From contig USAN01000003.1 in assembly GCA_900552645.1 (NCBI GenBank), positions 190,624 to 254,623 of the forward strand: 64,000 nucleotides of DNA. The letters are read 5' to 3'. The position numbers and the translations under genes are program-made. A model generated the notes under the pieces. The model was not told where the DNA came from, ran no database searches, and worked only from the letters and a program-made list of their open reading frames with translations. The stretch is from an uncultured Bacteroides sp. GTDB lineage: Bacteria > Bacteroidota > Bacteroidia > Bacteroidales > Bacteroidaceae. Positions 43,538 through 53,407 of the stretch are shown piece by piece. Positions within the stretch are counted from its first letter, which is position 1; each line of letters begins with the position of its first letter.

Positions 43538-45526
43538 ATGAGAACAAATCTAAGTTCGCAGATATCTCTTAACAGAGTATCTACGAAATATTATAAACCA
43601 GAAAATGCAATTGAAAGATCTGTACTTACCAGATTCGAGAAAGTACCTACTGATATTTACGAAAGTATAGAAGAGGGAGTTAAGAAGGTAGCAGACGAAA
43701 TTGCAGAAAAAATAAAAGAACGTCAACGCGACGGAAAATTCTGTGTTATCGGAACCGGGACAGGTGCATCACTTCGTCCTCTTTATGCTGAATTAGTACG
43801 TAAACACAAAGAAGAAGGACTGAGTTTCAGAAATGTGGTAATATTCAATCTTTATGAATATTATCCATTATCGGCTGCAGCTACAAATAGTAGCTTTACG
43901 CAACTTAGCGAACTTTTCCTGAATAATGTAGATATTGACAAACAGAATATATTTACAATAGACGGAACTATACCTCAGGAATCTGTAAGCGAATATTGCC
44001 GTTTATACGAGCAGAGAATTCAGACTTACGGTGGTATTGACATGGTATTGATGGGAATTGGCCGTGAAGGTAACGTTGCAATGAATGAACCCGGATCGCA
44101 GCTAAACTCTCCTACTCGTCTTATTCTGATCGATTCTACATCACGCGCAGAAGCTGCACATAATTTAGGAATAGACAATTTGCCTCCATGTTCAATTACT
44201 ATGGGTATATCGAACATTATGGCTGCACGCAAGGCTTACTTGCTGGCATGGGGTGATGATAAGACCGATATTATACAGAAAGCTGTAGAAGATAAGGTAT
44301 CGGACGCTCTGCCGGCTTCTTATTTGCAGTTGCACAACAATGCAACGGTATGTGTTGACTTACCTGCTGCCGCACACCTTACTCGCATTCAGCGTCCATG
44401 GCTTGTTACAAACTGTGAATGGAACGACAAGCTTATACGCAGTGCTATAGTTTGGTTATGCCTAAAGCTAAAGAAACCTATACTTAAACTTACAAACAAA
44501 GATTATAACGAAAACGGATTGAGCGAACTTCTTGCTCTTTACGGATCTGCATACAATGTAAATATCAAGATATTCAACGATCTGCAACACACCATTACAG
44601 GATGGCCAGGTGGAAAGCCTAATGCTGATGACACATATCGTCCTGAACGTGCAAATCCATATCCTAAACGTGTAATCGTATTTTCACCACATCCTGACGA
44701 TGACGTTATATCTATGGGTGGTACATTACGCCGTTTGGTACAGCAGGGTCATGAAGTTCACGTAGCTTACGAAACTTCGGGAAACATTGCCGTAGGAGAT
44801 GAAGAAGTATCACGATTCATGCATTTCATCAATGGTTTTAACCAATTATTCGATGAAGGCAAAAATAAGAGCATCAAAGATAAATATTCAGAAATAAAGA
44901 AATTCCTTCTGGAAAAACAGGAAGGCGACATGGATAGTCAAGACATCCTTACAATAAAAGGACTTATTCGTCGTGGAGAAGCAAGAACAGCTTGTACATA
45001 CAATCAAGTTCCGCTTAATAGATGCCACTTCCTTGACTTGCCTTTCTATGAAACTGGAAAGATAGAGAAGAATCCAATCAGCGAAACTGATGTTGAGATT
45101 GTTCTTAAACTGATACGCGAAGTAAAACCTCATCAGATTTATGTTGCAGGCGATCTTGCCGATCCACATGGAACTCATCGTGTATGTACGGATGCTGTTC
45201 TTGCAGCTATCGATATTGAGAAGGAATCGGGAGCAGAATGGCTTAAAGATTGCAGAATATGGATGTATCGTGGAGCTTGGGCAGAATGGGAAATTGAGAA
45301 CATTGAAATGGCAGTTCCTTTCAGTCCAGAAGAGTTGAGAGCTAAGCGTAATTCAATACTTAAGCATCAGTCGCAGATGGAAAGTGCACCTTTCCTTGGC
45401 AACGACGAACGTTTGTTCTGGCAACGAAGCGAAGACCGCAACCGTGGTACTGCCGAATTGTACGATCAATTAGGACTTGCCTGCTATGAAGCAATGGAAG
45501 CTTTTGTAGAATATATACCTCTATAA
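43538..45526 (+). CDS. NagB-like domain (degenerate) fused to PIG-L/LmbE deacetylase
   Basis: A 662-aa fusion. Residues about 25-290 align with NagB, but catalytic positions are lost: FNMDEY becomes FNLYEY (Tyr106 for the catalytic Asp) and GPDGHIAFNEP becomes GREGNVAMNEP (Glu177 and Asn179 for Asp and His). Residues about 375-650 form a PIG-L/LmbE zinc deacetylase with intact HPDD (H385, D387, D388) and H544/H547 in DPHGTHR. PIG-L enzymes remove the acetyl group from GlcNAc conjugates. I infer a sugar-phosphate-binding pseudo-deaminase that guides or regulates a deacetylase, possibly acting on GlcNAc-6-phosphate before NagB. Not proven. Confidence 0.85.
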   Translation: MRTNLSSQISLNRVSTKYYKPENAIERSVLTRFEKVPTDIYESIEEGVKKVADEIAEKIKERQRDGKFCVIGTGTGASLRPLYAELVRKHKEEGLSFRNVVIFNLYEYYPLSAAATNSSFTQLSELFLNNVDIDKQNIFTIDGTIPQESVSEYCRLYEQRIQTYGGIDMVLMGIGREGNVAMNEPGSQLNSPTRLILIDSTSRAEAAHNLGIDNLPPCSITMGISNIMAARKAYLLAWGDDKTDIIQKAVEDKVSDALPASYLQLHNNATVCVDLPAAAHLTRIQRPWLVTNCEWNDKLIRSAIVWLCLKLKKPILKLTNKDYNENGLSELLALYGSAYNVNIKIFNDLQHTITGWPGGKPNADDTYRPERANPYPKRVIVFSPHPDDDVISMGGTLRRLVQQGHEVHVAYETSGNIAVGDEEVSRFMHFINGFNQLFDEGKNKSIKDKYSEIKKFLLEKQEGDMDSQDILTIKGLIRRGEARTACTYNQVPLNRCHFLDLPFYETGKIEKNPISETDVEIVLKLIREVKPHQIYVAGDLADPHGTHRVCTDAVLAAIDIEKESGAEWLKDCRIWMYRGAWAEWEIENIEMAVPFSPEELRAKRNSILKHQSQMESAPFLGNDERLFWQRSEDRNRGTAELYDQLGLACYEAMEAFVEYIPL

Positions 45527-45561
45527 CAAACCTAACCCTAACATAACTATTGACTAAATCC

Positions 45562-45602
45562 GAATCTCTGTCTTTTCTAACCCGAAGGCAGAGATTCTTC
45601 TT
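45562..45602. terminator. Bidirectional terminator
   Basis: GAATCTCTG (45562-45570) pairs with CAGAGATTC (45589-45597), followed by T-rich DNA, between convergent genes. Confidence 0.65.
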
Positions 45603-45603
45603 T

Positions 45604-46314
45604 TTATTTCTCTTCGTTTACACCATAACCAAACAGTGCAAAATCGCCCATACATGGATCTCCCGGAAATATATTGTTTAATTCGTTAGTTATACTCCGC
45701 GCATTGTTAAGTGTATAAGAACGACTTGATGTGAGTCCCAGACGATATGACATATTACTTACATGAGTATCAAGTGGTATAATCAGCTCAGAAGGGGAAA
45801 AACTATCCCATATACCGAAATCTACCTTCGAATCTTTTCTTATCATCCATCTAAGAAACATGTTTACCTTCTTTTGTGGAGACTTATCTGTGACTCCCCA
45901 CAAATGGCACAACCTTGTCATTGGAATGCCATTGTAAGCCTGCAAGGCATCTTCCATACACTTATGCTCCAAATATATTCCATGAAGCCATTGAAAAATC
46001 TCGCGCATTTTATCATTAGAAATAGTGCGGTAAAATGAATCTTTACCATTGAAATCATTATTCCATTTGTCACTGCATATATAAGCATACGGATTTCCTT
46101 CCATTATATCATCCACCCTCTGAGCTGCTTTCAATATCTGAGGACGTGCTCCGAAACTAAGAAAAGATGTTATGAAACCACTTATTTCAATATCCTGTTT
46201 CTTGCTATATCGGTGAGGAAACTGAACAGGATCTGATTTTATAAAATCTTCGTTATGATACTGAATGGCATACTGACGTAGAAATGCCGATATTTGTTCT
46301 TTATCCAATTCCAT
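45604..46314 (-). CDS. TIGR02757 (DUF2400) family protein
   Basis: A 236-aa cytoplasmic protein of the TIGR02757 family, widespread in Bacteroidetes and some other bacteria but of unknown function. Conserved blocks visible are FLSFGARPQILKAAQ (about 50-64), MFLRWMIRKD (about 152-161), IPLDTHVSNMSYRLGL (about 175-190) and the C-terminal FPGDPCMGDFALFGYGV. The helical layout and the LDTHV motif recall helix-hairpin-helix DNA glycosylases, so a DNA-repair role is possible; this is inference. TAAGTTTG at 46342-46335 (minus) is a likely -7 box. The upstream gap 46315-46505 holds nothing else I can name. Confidence 0.85.
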   Translation of the reverse strand: MELDKEQISAFLRQYAIQYHNEDFIKSDPVQFPHRYSKKQDIEISGFITSFLSFGARPQILKAAQRVDDIMEGNPYAYICSDKWNNDFNGKDSFYRTISNDKMREIFQWLHGIYLEHKCMEDALQAYNGIPMTRLCHLWGVTDKSPQKKVNMFLRWMIRKDSKVDFGIWDSFSPSELIIPLDTHVSNMSYRLGLTSSRSYTLNNARSITNELNNIFPGDPCMGDFALFGYGVNEEK

Positions 46315-46505
46315 GATTAATCTATATTTTAAGGCAAACTTAAGTAAAATAATAATATCTGCCAGCCTTATTATTTATAATATTTATTACTTGAATTATA
46401 TATTTTATACAGATATTTATTAAATGAAAAATATTCACATATAACTGTATATAATAAGAACTATTCATGTATGATATTTATCATTAATTATACTATACCA
46501 TAAAA

Positions 46506-46545
46506 ATATTCCCGAGAAGATTAAATCTTCCCGGGAATATACGTC
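46506..46545 (-). terminator. Terminator of the five-gene glycosidase operon
   Basis: Near-perfect stem of about 17 bp (arms 46506-46522 and 46524-46540), followed on the minus strand by a T run. It lies just after the GH2 beta-galactosidase stop. Confidence 0.75.
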
Positions 46546-46562
46546 CAAAAACAACAATCTTT

Positions 46563-49070
46563 TTATTTGCTCCTTATTACTAATACACCAGATTTTATTC
46601 CATTTGAAGTAGCCGTAAGTTTTATCTCACCAGCTTCTTTAGTACTTTGAATTATTGCTGTCATCATACCGTTAAATACCTTCATCTGCGGTATATGAAA
46701 CTGTTCGAGAGAGATTGGATTTCCATTAGCTCCTGCACGATAAGTTCCTTTTCCCTTTACATTGAATTTTATAAGATTCTGTGCATCAGGACAAAGGTTA
46801 CCATCTTTATCTACCACTCTTACAGTGACGAAAGATAAATCCTTACCATCCGAATCAATAACATTCCTATCGGCAATTAGTTCAATATGGTCTGGCTTAC
46901 CTGCTGTATGTATCTCTTTTTCGGATACAGCTTCACCCTTATCGTTATAAGCAACTACTTTTACGGTTCCCGGCTCATATTTAGTATCCATCCACATCAG
47001 ACGATAACGTTTCTGTCTTTTAAAATCTGCTATAGAAGCTGAATCCTTACTGTTCTCAATTGTTACACTCAAATCTTTTGTGCGCTTCCCCTGACTCTTT
47101 CCGTTAATGAAAAGTTCGGCCGTAGGATAGTTTGTGTAAACGAATATAGGCGTAACTTCACCTTCGCGTCCTGGCCATGTCCAATGAGGAAGTATGTGAA
47201 GAGTCTCTACTTCCTTGTTCCAATGACTACGGTACAGATAAAAACGGTCTTTTGGAAGTCCTGCAAGATCTACTATTCCAAATAGTGATGAGTGACTTGG
47301 CCAGTTGGTATAATATGGGGTCGGTTCGCCTAAATAATCGAAACCTGTCCATACAAATTCACCAATTCCCCAGTCGTTGTCTTCGTGCCAAATCCAGTCA
47401 TCTTCCGGAAGATTTGACCAACCACAATGTTCTACATCATATGATGAAGATTGATGATCGTCATACTTCTTCATTGAAAGACGTTTTACAGGAAATTTAT
47501 AAACGCCTCGTGAGCTTACAGTAGAAGCTGTTTCACTTCCAAGTATTATCTGCTGAGGAAGTTTCTTATAGTTTTCGGCATATTTATGAGGACGGTAATT
47601 GAAACCGGCAACATCCATTACGGCAGCCATGTTATTGTTAACTACTGCATCAGGAGCATCCATACCTTGAGTAACAGGACGTGTAGGATCTTCTCGGTGA
47701 CATATGTCTTGCAACATACGCGACAGTTTTGGTCCGCGTGCCCCATTCCACTGATCAGGAACTTCATTACCTATACACCACATTACTATACTTGGATTAT
47801 TACGATAGTGACGTATAAGATTTACAAGATCTTTTTCTACCCATTCGTCGAATATCTTATGATATCCATTCTGACATTTTGCCGCTTTCCATTCATCAAA
47901 TGATTCGGCCATAAGCATCATACCCATTTCATCGCAAGCCTCTACTAGTTCTGGTGCAGGCATGTTATGCGAAGTACGGATAGCGTTTACACCCATATCC
48001 TTCATTATTCTTATCTGACGACGTATTGCAGCCTTATTTACAGCGCCACCCAAAGGACCTAGATCATGATGATTACATACTCCCTGAAACTTTATCATCT
48101 TGCCATTAAGGAAGAAACCTTTATCAGGAATTATCTGGATGGTACGAATACCGAAACGGGTAGAATATGTATCCTTAAGAGCACTACCTTCATAAATACG
48201 TGAATAAGCTGTATATAACTCTGGCGAATTGAGAGTCCATAGTTTTGGATTAGCAACTGCAAATTCCTGATTAAAGTATTTGTTGTCTACTACATCAAGC
48301 TTATCTTCTGATGTAGCAACAACATTATTGTTTGCATCCTTTATTTCTGTATATATTCTATAGTTAGATCGGTCTTTTCCTGCAGGTGATTCCCAAGTAG
48401 TTTTAAGAGAGACCTTGGCAAACTTGTCGTTTACTATAGGAGTAGTTACGTACGTTCCCCAAGTAGGTACATGTGCCTCGTCTGTTACAACCAAATGAAC
48501 ATTACGGTAAAGTCCGGCACCAGGATACCATCTTGATGATTCAGTCTCGTTTTCAAGTCGAACCGCCAGGTCATTACTCTTACCTTCCTTGAGATATGGA
48601 GTTACGTCAAAGTAGAAAGTGTTATAACCTGAAGGCCAGTAACCTACTTCCTTACCATTTATGAAAACTCGTGCATGACTCATAGCTCCGTCAAAAATCA
48701 TTGTAGCCTTCTTGCCATGTCCGAAAGTAGGTGCATCGAATTTAAGTCTATACCATCCTGTACCCACGAAAGGCAATCCTCCTGTACGGCCAGCATGTTC
48801 CATAGCATCTTTCTGACCATCCTGAGCAATGGCTACTTCCTGCTTATCATTATTTATGCTGAATGGCCCATAAATAGCCCAATCATGAGGTATCGATACT
48901 GACTGCCATTTCTTGTCATTAAATTCCGGTTCGGAAAATCTATTATCATCCTCACGAGTAAACTTCCACCCCTCTTCAAAAGTCTGCATTGTTCTTTGCT
49001 GCGCATGTACCATAAAAACAGAACATGCTGCAACAAATACACTGCATAAAAATTGCTTAGTCTTCATCAT
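46563..49070 (-). CDS. Exported GH2 beta-galactosidase
   Basis: An 835-aa periplasmic/exported exo-beta-galactosidase. The start is ATG 49070 (next ATG 49067); a longer frame overlaps the GH92 stop. Signal peptide 1-23 (cleavage near VHAQ). The order is sugar-binding beta-sandwich (about 30-215), Ig-like domain (220-320), TIM barrel (about 325-600), then two C-terminal beta domains. Acid/base Glu is in MWCIGNEVPD; the nucleophile Glu is likely in LGSETAST. Signature HDWAIYGPF and the NGKEVGYWPSGYNTF region fit beta-galactosidases of this group. It is last in the operon, 7 bp after GH92. It would remove terminal beta-Gal from complex N-glycans. Confidence 0.88.
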   Translation of the reverse strand: MMKTKQFLCSVFVAACSVFMVHAQQRTMQTFEEGWKFTREDDNRFSEPEFNDKKWQSVSIPHDWAIYGPFSINNDKQEVAIAQDGQKDAMEHAGRTGGLPFVGTGWYRLKFDAPTFGHGKKATMIFDGAMSHARVFINGKEVGYWPSGYNTFYFDVTPYLKEGKSNDLAVRLENETESSRWYPGAGLYRNVHLVVTDEAHVPTWGTYVTTPIVNDKFAKVSLKTTWESPAGKDRSNYRIYTEIKDANNNVVATSEDKLDVVDNKYFNQEFAVANPKLWTLNSPELYTAYSRIYEGSALKDTYSTRFGIRTIQIIPDKGFFLNGKMIKFQGVCNHHDLGPLGGAVNKAAIRRQIRIMKDMGVNAIRTSHNMPAPELVEACDEMGMMLMAESFDEWKAAKCQNGYHKIFDEWVEKDLVNLIRHYRNNPSIVMWCIGNEVPDQWNGARGPKLSRMLQDICHREDPTRPVTQGMDAPDAVVNNNMAAVMDVAGFNYRPHKYAENYKKLPQQIILGSETASTVSSRGVYKFPVKRLSMKKYDDHQSSSYDVEHCGWSNLPEDDWIWHEDNDWGIGEFVWTGFDYLGEPTPYYTNWPSHSSLFGIVDLAGLPKDRFYLYRSHWNKEVETLHILPHWTWPGREGEVTPIFVYTNYPTAELFINGKSQGKRTKDLSVTIENSKDSASIADFKRQKRYRLMWMDTKYEPGTVKVVAYNDKGEAVSEKEIHTAGKPDHIELIADRNVIDSDGKDLSFVTVRVVDKDGNLCPDAQNLIKFNVKGKGTYRAGANGNPISLEQFHIPQMKVFNGMMTAIIQSTKEAGEIKLTATSNGIKSGVLVIRSK

Positions 49071-49077
49071 TAAAATA

Positions 49078-51327
49078 TTACTTATTAATCTTATCAGTAG
49101 TAACAAAAGTTATTTCATTAGCTTTTATAAGCTCTTCGTGCGATATTCTATATTTGTTTACTATCTTGTTGTCAAGTTTTATACTCTTTATATAATCACC
49201 ATTACCCTCTTTTTTAATAACAATCTTATCCTTACCCCAATATTTAGGATCGAGTTTTACAGTTATTTTGTCGAATGTAGGAGTGGTCAATGTATACTCT
49301 GGAACACCTGGGCAGTCAGGATACAATCCTATCATGCTGAATATTGCCCATGTCGACATAGTGCCGGTATCATCATTTCCAGGAATTCCATTGGGTTTTG
49401 TCGAGAAATGCTTAGCAAGTAGTTCTTTTATAAGTTTCTGCGTACGCCATTCTTCACCTTTTACTCGGCTAAACAGATATGGATATGCAATATCTGGCTC
49501 GTTCGCAGGATCATAATTTCCATTATCGAACACACTCTGCAGTTTGCTAACAAAATTCTTAGATCCTCCCATAAGCTTCATCAATCCATCAATATCATGA
49601 GGGACATAAAAAGTATAGTTCCATGCATTGCCTTCATGGAATCCTGGGCTTGGTGCAAAGTTTGCTCCTTCCTTAGGATCGAAAGGTGAATAGAACTTAC
49701 CATTCTTTTCTATAGGTCTAAGAGTTCCATACTCTTTGCTATAATAATTTTTGTAACCCAACGCACGTTTGCGAAATAGCTTTGCATCTTCTTTCTTTCC
49801 TAAAGCATCGGCTAATGTAGAAAGAGCATTATCGGCCACATAATATTCAAGTGCATGCGATACTGAGTTATCATACTGACTTTCCATAGGAACATAACCG
49901 CGCTTCATATAGTCATCATTATCAGGGCGCATAAGATTATCTTTTCCAGGGGTAGTAGCCGACTTATACATTCCTTTATATGCTTCCTGAATATTGAAAT
50001 CTTTCAATCCCTTCATCCAAGTATCTACTATTACAGGAATTGAAGGATCACCTTCCATTGTAAGAGTCTCACGCCCGAATAATTCCCATTTAGGGAACCA
50101 TCCATGCTCACGGTACATGTTCATCATTGTATTTATCATATCCAATTGACGTTGAGGATATACAAGAGTCATCAGCTGATGAACATTACGATAAGTATCC
50201 CATAAAGAAAAAACAGTATATCTATTACGATTTGTAGTAAGAATTTTATCACTCTCCATAGCTGGGTATTGACCACTGACATCTTGAAGAATATTAGGAT
50301 GAATTAGCGTATGATACATTGCAGTATAAAATACACTTTTTTGTTCATCAGTTCCACCTTCTACCATAATTCTGGATAAGTCATCATTCCACTTATTTCG
50401 TGCATCTGCTCTGAGTTTATCGAATGTGGTGCCAAAAGGCTGTTCTTTATCCAGATTAAGGCGTGCATTCTCTATGCTAACAAAAGAAACTCCCATACTT
50501 ACCTCTATCACCTCTTCCTTAGAAGAATCGAAGGTAAACCATACTCCTATATCATCTCCACTCAATTCCTTAGTATAAGAACTATATAATTTATACTTGC
50601 CAGCAGTATCATCCCATTGCGCTTCGACTCCCATAGGACGCATTTTCTTCCAGTAGCCTTTGGTTGCTGGAACCTTGTTGATACGCATTACAAAATATAT
50701 TGGGAATACCGACTGAGAATTATAACAAAACGTACCTAAAAGCTTAGTTCCCTCAATTTCGCGGCTATTTACAAATCTAACCGAAGCTCCAGTCTCGTTT
50801 GTCAGGCCTTCGCCCAAATTAAGCAATATATTACTCTCACCAGCAGGAAAAGTAAAACGAGCCATACTGGTACGAGTTGTAGCTGTTAATTCACACTTTA
50901 CATTATATTTATCGAGTATCGTTTCGTAGAATCCAGGAGTGGCAACCTCATTTTTATATGTACTTCCATAGTGATGAAAATCAACGTCAAGTTTTCCTGT
51001 AGTAGGCATTAACAACAATGATCCAACATCTGGACATCCCACTCCGCTAAGATTTACATGAGAGAATCCTGTAATAACCTTATTGTTAAATTCATATGGA
51101 GTGGACCACCACTGCTTGTCTTTATCTTTTTCATTTAGATCAGAGCCCATTACATTAAATGGAGTAACGGACATTAATCCTTGCGGTACTAAAGCACCAG
51201 GATTTGTAGTGCCATAGTTTGTGGTACCTACAAAAGGATTAACATAATCGGCCGGTTCTTTCTGCCCCATGGCAAATATTGTGGAAAACAAAACCGCACC
51301 GGTCATAAGAGTCAGTCTTTTTATCAT
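49078..51327 (-). CDS. Exported GH92 alpha-mannosidase
   Basis: A 749-aa calcium-dependent inverting exo-alpha-mannosidase. Signal peptide 1-20 (cleavage near AMGQ) and the N-terminal beta-sandwich (about 25-250, starting YVNPFVGTTNYG) precede the (alpha/alpha)6 barrel. Active-site signatures are intact: SLWDTYRN, EGNAWNYTFYVPHD (acid Glu) and PGNDDTGTMSTWAIFSMIGLYP (base Asp pair). GH92 enzymes in Bacteroides release alpha-1,2-, 1,3- or 1,6-linked mannose; linkage here cannot be told by eye. Positioned between the second GH20 and the GH2 galactosidase (11-bp and 7-bp gaps), it fits the N-glycan core. Confidence 0.94.
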   Translation of the reverse strand: MIKRLTLMTGAVLFSTIFAMGQKEPADYVNPFVGTTNYGTTNPGALVPQGLMSVTPFNVMGSDLNEKDKDKQWWSTPYEFNNKVITGFSHVNLSGVGCPDVGSLLLMPTTGKLDVDFHHYGSTYKNEVATPGFYETILDKYNVKCELTATTRTSMARFTFPAGESNILLNLGEGLTNETGASVRFVNSREIEGTKLLGTFCYNSQSVFPIYFVMRINKVPATKGYWKKMRPMGVEAQWDDTAGKYKLYSSYTKELSGDDIGVWFTFDSSKEEVIEVSMGVSFVSIENARLNLDKEQPFGTTFDKLRADARNKWNDDLSRIMVEGGTDEQKSVFYTAMYHTLIHPNILQDVSGQYPAMESDKILTTNRNRYTVFSLWDTYRNVHQLMTLVYPQRQLDMINTMMNMYREHGWFPKWELFGRETLTMEGDPSIPVIVDTWMKGLKDFNIQEAYKGMYKSATTPGKDNLMRPDNDDYMKRGYVPMESQYDNSVSHALEYYVADNALSTLADALGKKEDAKLFRKRALGYKNYYSKEYGTLRPIEKNGKFYSPFDPKEGANFAPSPGFHEGNAWNYTFYVPHDIDGLMKLMGGSKNFVSKLQSVFDNGNYDPANEPDIAYPYLFSRVKGEEWRTQKLIKELLAKHFSTKPNGIPGNDDTGTMSTWAIFSMIGLYPDCPGVPEYTLTTPTFDKITVKLDPKYWGKDKIVIKKEGNGDYIKSIKLDNKIVNKYRISHEELIKANEITFVTTDKINK

Positions 51328-51338
51328 AATAATTTATC

Positions 51339-53393
51339 TTATTTAATAATAATTTCATCAGTAAACATAAATCCGCCAAACTTACCGCTTTTTGCTTGAT
51401 AACGTACGTACCTTGCTTTTATATTGCCTTCCCACTCATAATTAAGAAATGACACCTTATCATCCTTAACCACGTCGTGGTCAATAGTTTTAAGAACCTT
51501 GAAGTTCTTGCCGCTATTAGATACTGATATTATAACTTTTGAAGGCATAAACACTTCAGGCCCACACACTTGCATAAATTCCGCACCAATATAATGCAAT
51601 TTCTTCTTCTTTACAAGATCTATTATTACATCTATTCCTTTATGATCTATAAATCCCTGCCAGCGATGATCTGAATATGACCATCCACCACGGATTCCGT
51701 CGACTAAAGCCGAATCTCCTCCTGCCGAATAATAACTTGCATATGCAGCTCCTGGAAGATAAGTCACCTTTTTCCCTACAGCAGCATGTTCGATTTTCTG
51801 TGAGGCTTCGGGACGATTGCCTATTTCATTGGCAATATCAAAAGGATTATATCCTTTATTTTTAAGATAACTTACTTCATTCTCGGCTCTTTTGCGAAAA
51901 TTCCCATACTCCTTTCTGGAAGGTAATGTCCATCCAACTTCGGCAAGTGCCAATAAACGAGGATACATCATTCTTTCTACATCTTTTTCTGTAGGGATGT
52001 ATTCAGTCCATAGATTTGCCTGTACTCCATATAAAAGTTTAGATTTATCGGCTGACAATGTATCACTTATTGGATTGAATGAATATACCTTTTCTAAAGG
52101 CAGATATCCACCGATAGCTTCTGGCTGAGAATAAGGAGCATCTTGATAGAAATCGAAATAACAGAATTCACCTGGACTCATGATTGCCTTGTGACCGGAA
52201 TCAATTGCTTTCATACCACCTTCAACACCACGCCATGACATTACTGTAGCGTTAGGAGCCAGACCTCCATCCAATATTTCGTCCCAACCAAGAAGCTTGC
52301 GACCATGCTGATTCAGAAACTTTTCTATTCTATGAATAAGATAACTTTGAAGTTCATTCTTATCTTTAAGTTTCTCATCGACCATCCTTTTCTGACAAAG
52401 CGCACAGCTATCCCATGATAGTTTTCCAGCCTCATCGCCACCTACATGTATATATTCGGAAGGAAATATTTCCATTATTTCAGTAAGTACGTTCTCAAGA
52501 AATTCAAAAGTTTTTTCATTTCCCACACAGAAATCGGCCTGCTTGTATAATTCGTGAGTACACGAAAGTTCAGGATAAGCTGTAAGTACCTCTTCTGAGT
52601 GTGCCGGCATCTCTATCTCAGGAATTATAGTTATATAATGCTCCTGAGCATACTTTACCATTTCTTTTATATCTTCCTGAGTATAATATCCCCCGAAGGC
52701 ATCGTTTTCATCTTTTTCTTTGTAAAGTCTTCCTTTATTCCACCAATCTTTCCATAAAGGATAATTACGCCAAGCAGCAAAATCTGTAAGACGAGGATAT
52801 TTTTTTATCTCTACCCTCCATCCTGCTGCATCAGTAAGATGAAGATGAAGTCTATTAAGTTTGTAATGAGACATTGCATCAATTTGTTTCATTACGAAAT
52901 CCTTATTAAAGAAATGTCGTGATACATCGAGCATAAATCCACGATATTCAAAACGAGGTTCATCGGTTATAACTGCCGATTCTATTTTATCATTGTTTCT
53001 GGCAAGCTGCAACAATGTCTGCACTCCATAAAAAAGTCCGGCTCCAGAAGGAGAAAGAATCGTTATGTTTTCGGGGCTAATAGTAAGCTTATATCCTTCC
53101 TTAGATTTTACACCTATTAATGAATCGACCTTTATCAAAGAGACATAACTGTTACTATCATCTTTTTTCTGATTCTTAAGCTTAAGAGGAGAAGAGAGCA
53201 GATATTCTGAAAGTATACGTACATCGGCCGAATCGGCATCTATATGCAGTTTCGTATTCTCTGTAAATACGAAACTACCTTTATTATCATATGTTACATG
53301 ATTAGGAAGGGGAATTACCTCTAACTCTTTTTCCTTGCATCCAAATAGAGAGGTGCAAGTTATCAATGCTACATATAAAAACAACGTTCTCAT
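51339..53393 (-). CDS. GH20 beta-hexosaminidase, lipoprotein
   Basis: A 684-aa exo-beta-N-acetylhexosaminidase anchored as a lipoprotein (lipobox FGC, Cys19). The N-terminal GH20b domain (about 25-140) is followed by the catalytic barrel (about 145-490) with the Asp-Glu pair in YIHVGGDEAGK, and FRGFMLDVSRHF. A C-terminal F5/8C-like beta sandwich (about 545-684) may bind glycans. It removes terminal beta-GlcNAc or GalNAc. It is third in the operon, 14 bp after the other GH20, and differs by lipidation and by lacking the chitobiase-type Fn3 insert. Confidence 0.92.
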   Translation of the reverse strand: MRTLFLYVALITCTSLFGCKEKELEVIPLPNHVTYDNKGSFVFTENTKLHIDADSADVRILSEYLLSSPLKLKNQKKDDSNSYVSLIKVDSLIGVKSKEGYKLTISPENITILSPSGAGLFYGVQTLLQLARNNDKIESAVITDEPRFEYRGFMLDVSRHFFNKDFVMKQIDAMSHYKLNRLHLHLTDAAGWRVEIKKYPRLTDFAAWRNYPLWKDWWNKGRLYKEKDENDAFGGYYTQEDIKEMVKYAQEHYITIIPEIEMPAHSEEVLTAYPELSCTHELYKQADFCVGNEKTFEFLENVLTEIMEIFPSEYIHVGGDEAGKLSWDSCALCQKRMVDEKLKDKNELQSYLIHRIEKFLNQHGRKLLGWDEILDGGLAPNATVMSWRGVEGGMKAIDSGHKAIMSPGEFCYFDFYQDAPYSQPEAIGGYLPLEKVYSFNPISDTLSADKSKLLYGVQANLWTEYIPTEKDVERMMYPRLLALAEVGWTLPSRKEYGNFRKRAENEVSYLKNKGYNPFDIANEIGNRPEASQKIEHAAVGKKVTYLPGAAYASYYSAGGDSALVDGIRGGWSYSDHRWQGFIDHKGIDVIIDLVKKKKLHYIGAEFMQVCGPEVFMPSKVIISVSNSGKNFKVLKTIDHDVVKDDKVSFLNYEWEGNIKARYVRYQAKSGKFGGFMFTDEIIIK

Positions 53394-53407
53394 AATTCAA
53401 TTAAAAA

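Noticed and set aside
46315..46505. Possible small gene or RNA between TIGR02757 and the glycosidase terminator
   Set aside because: Only AT-rich sequence and one -7 box for TIGR02757 are visible; no open frame with a start or stable fold.
48913..49422. Open frame of 169 codons across the GH2/GH92 junction
   Set aside because: Antisense to two well-supported glycosidases; sequence is low in complexity and has no family features.
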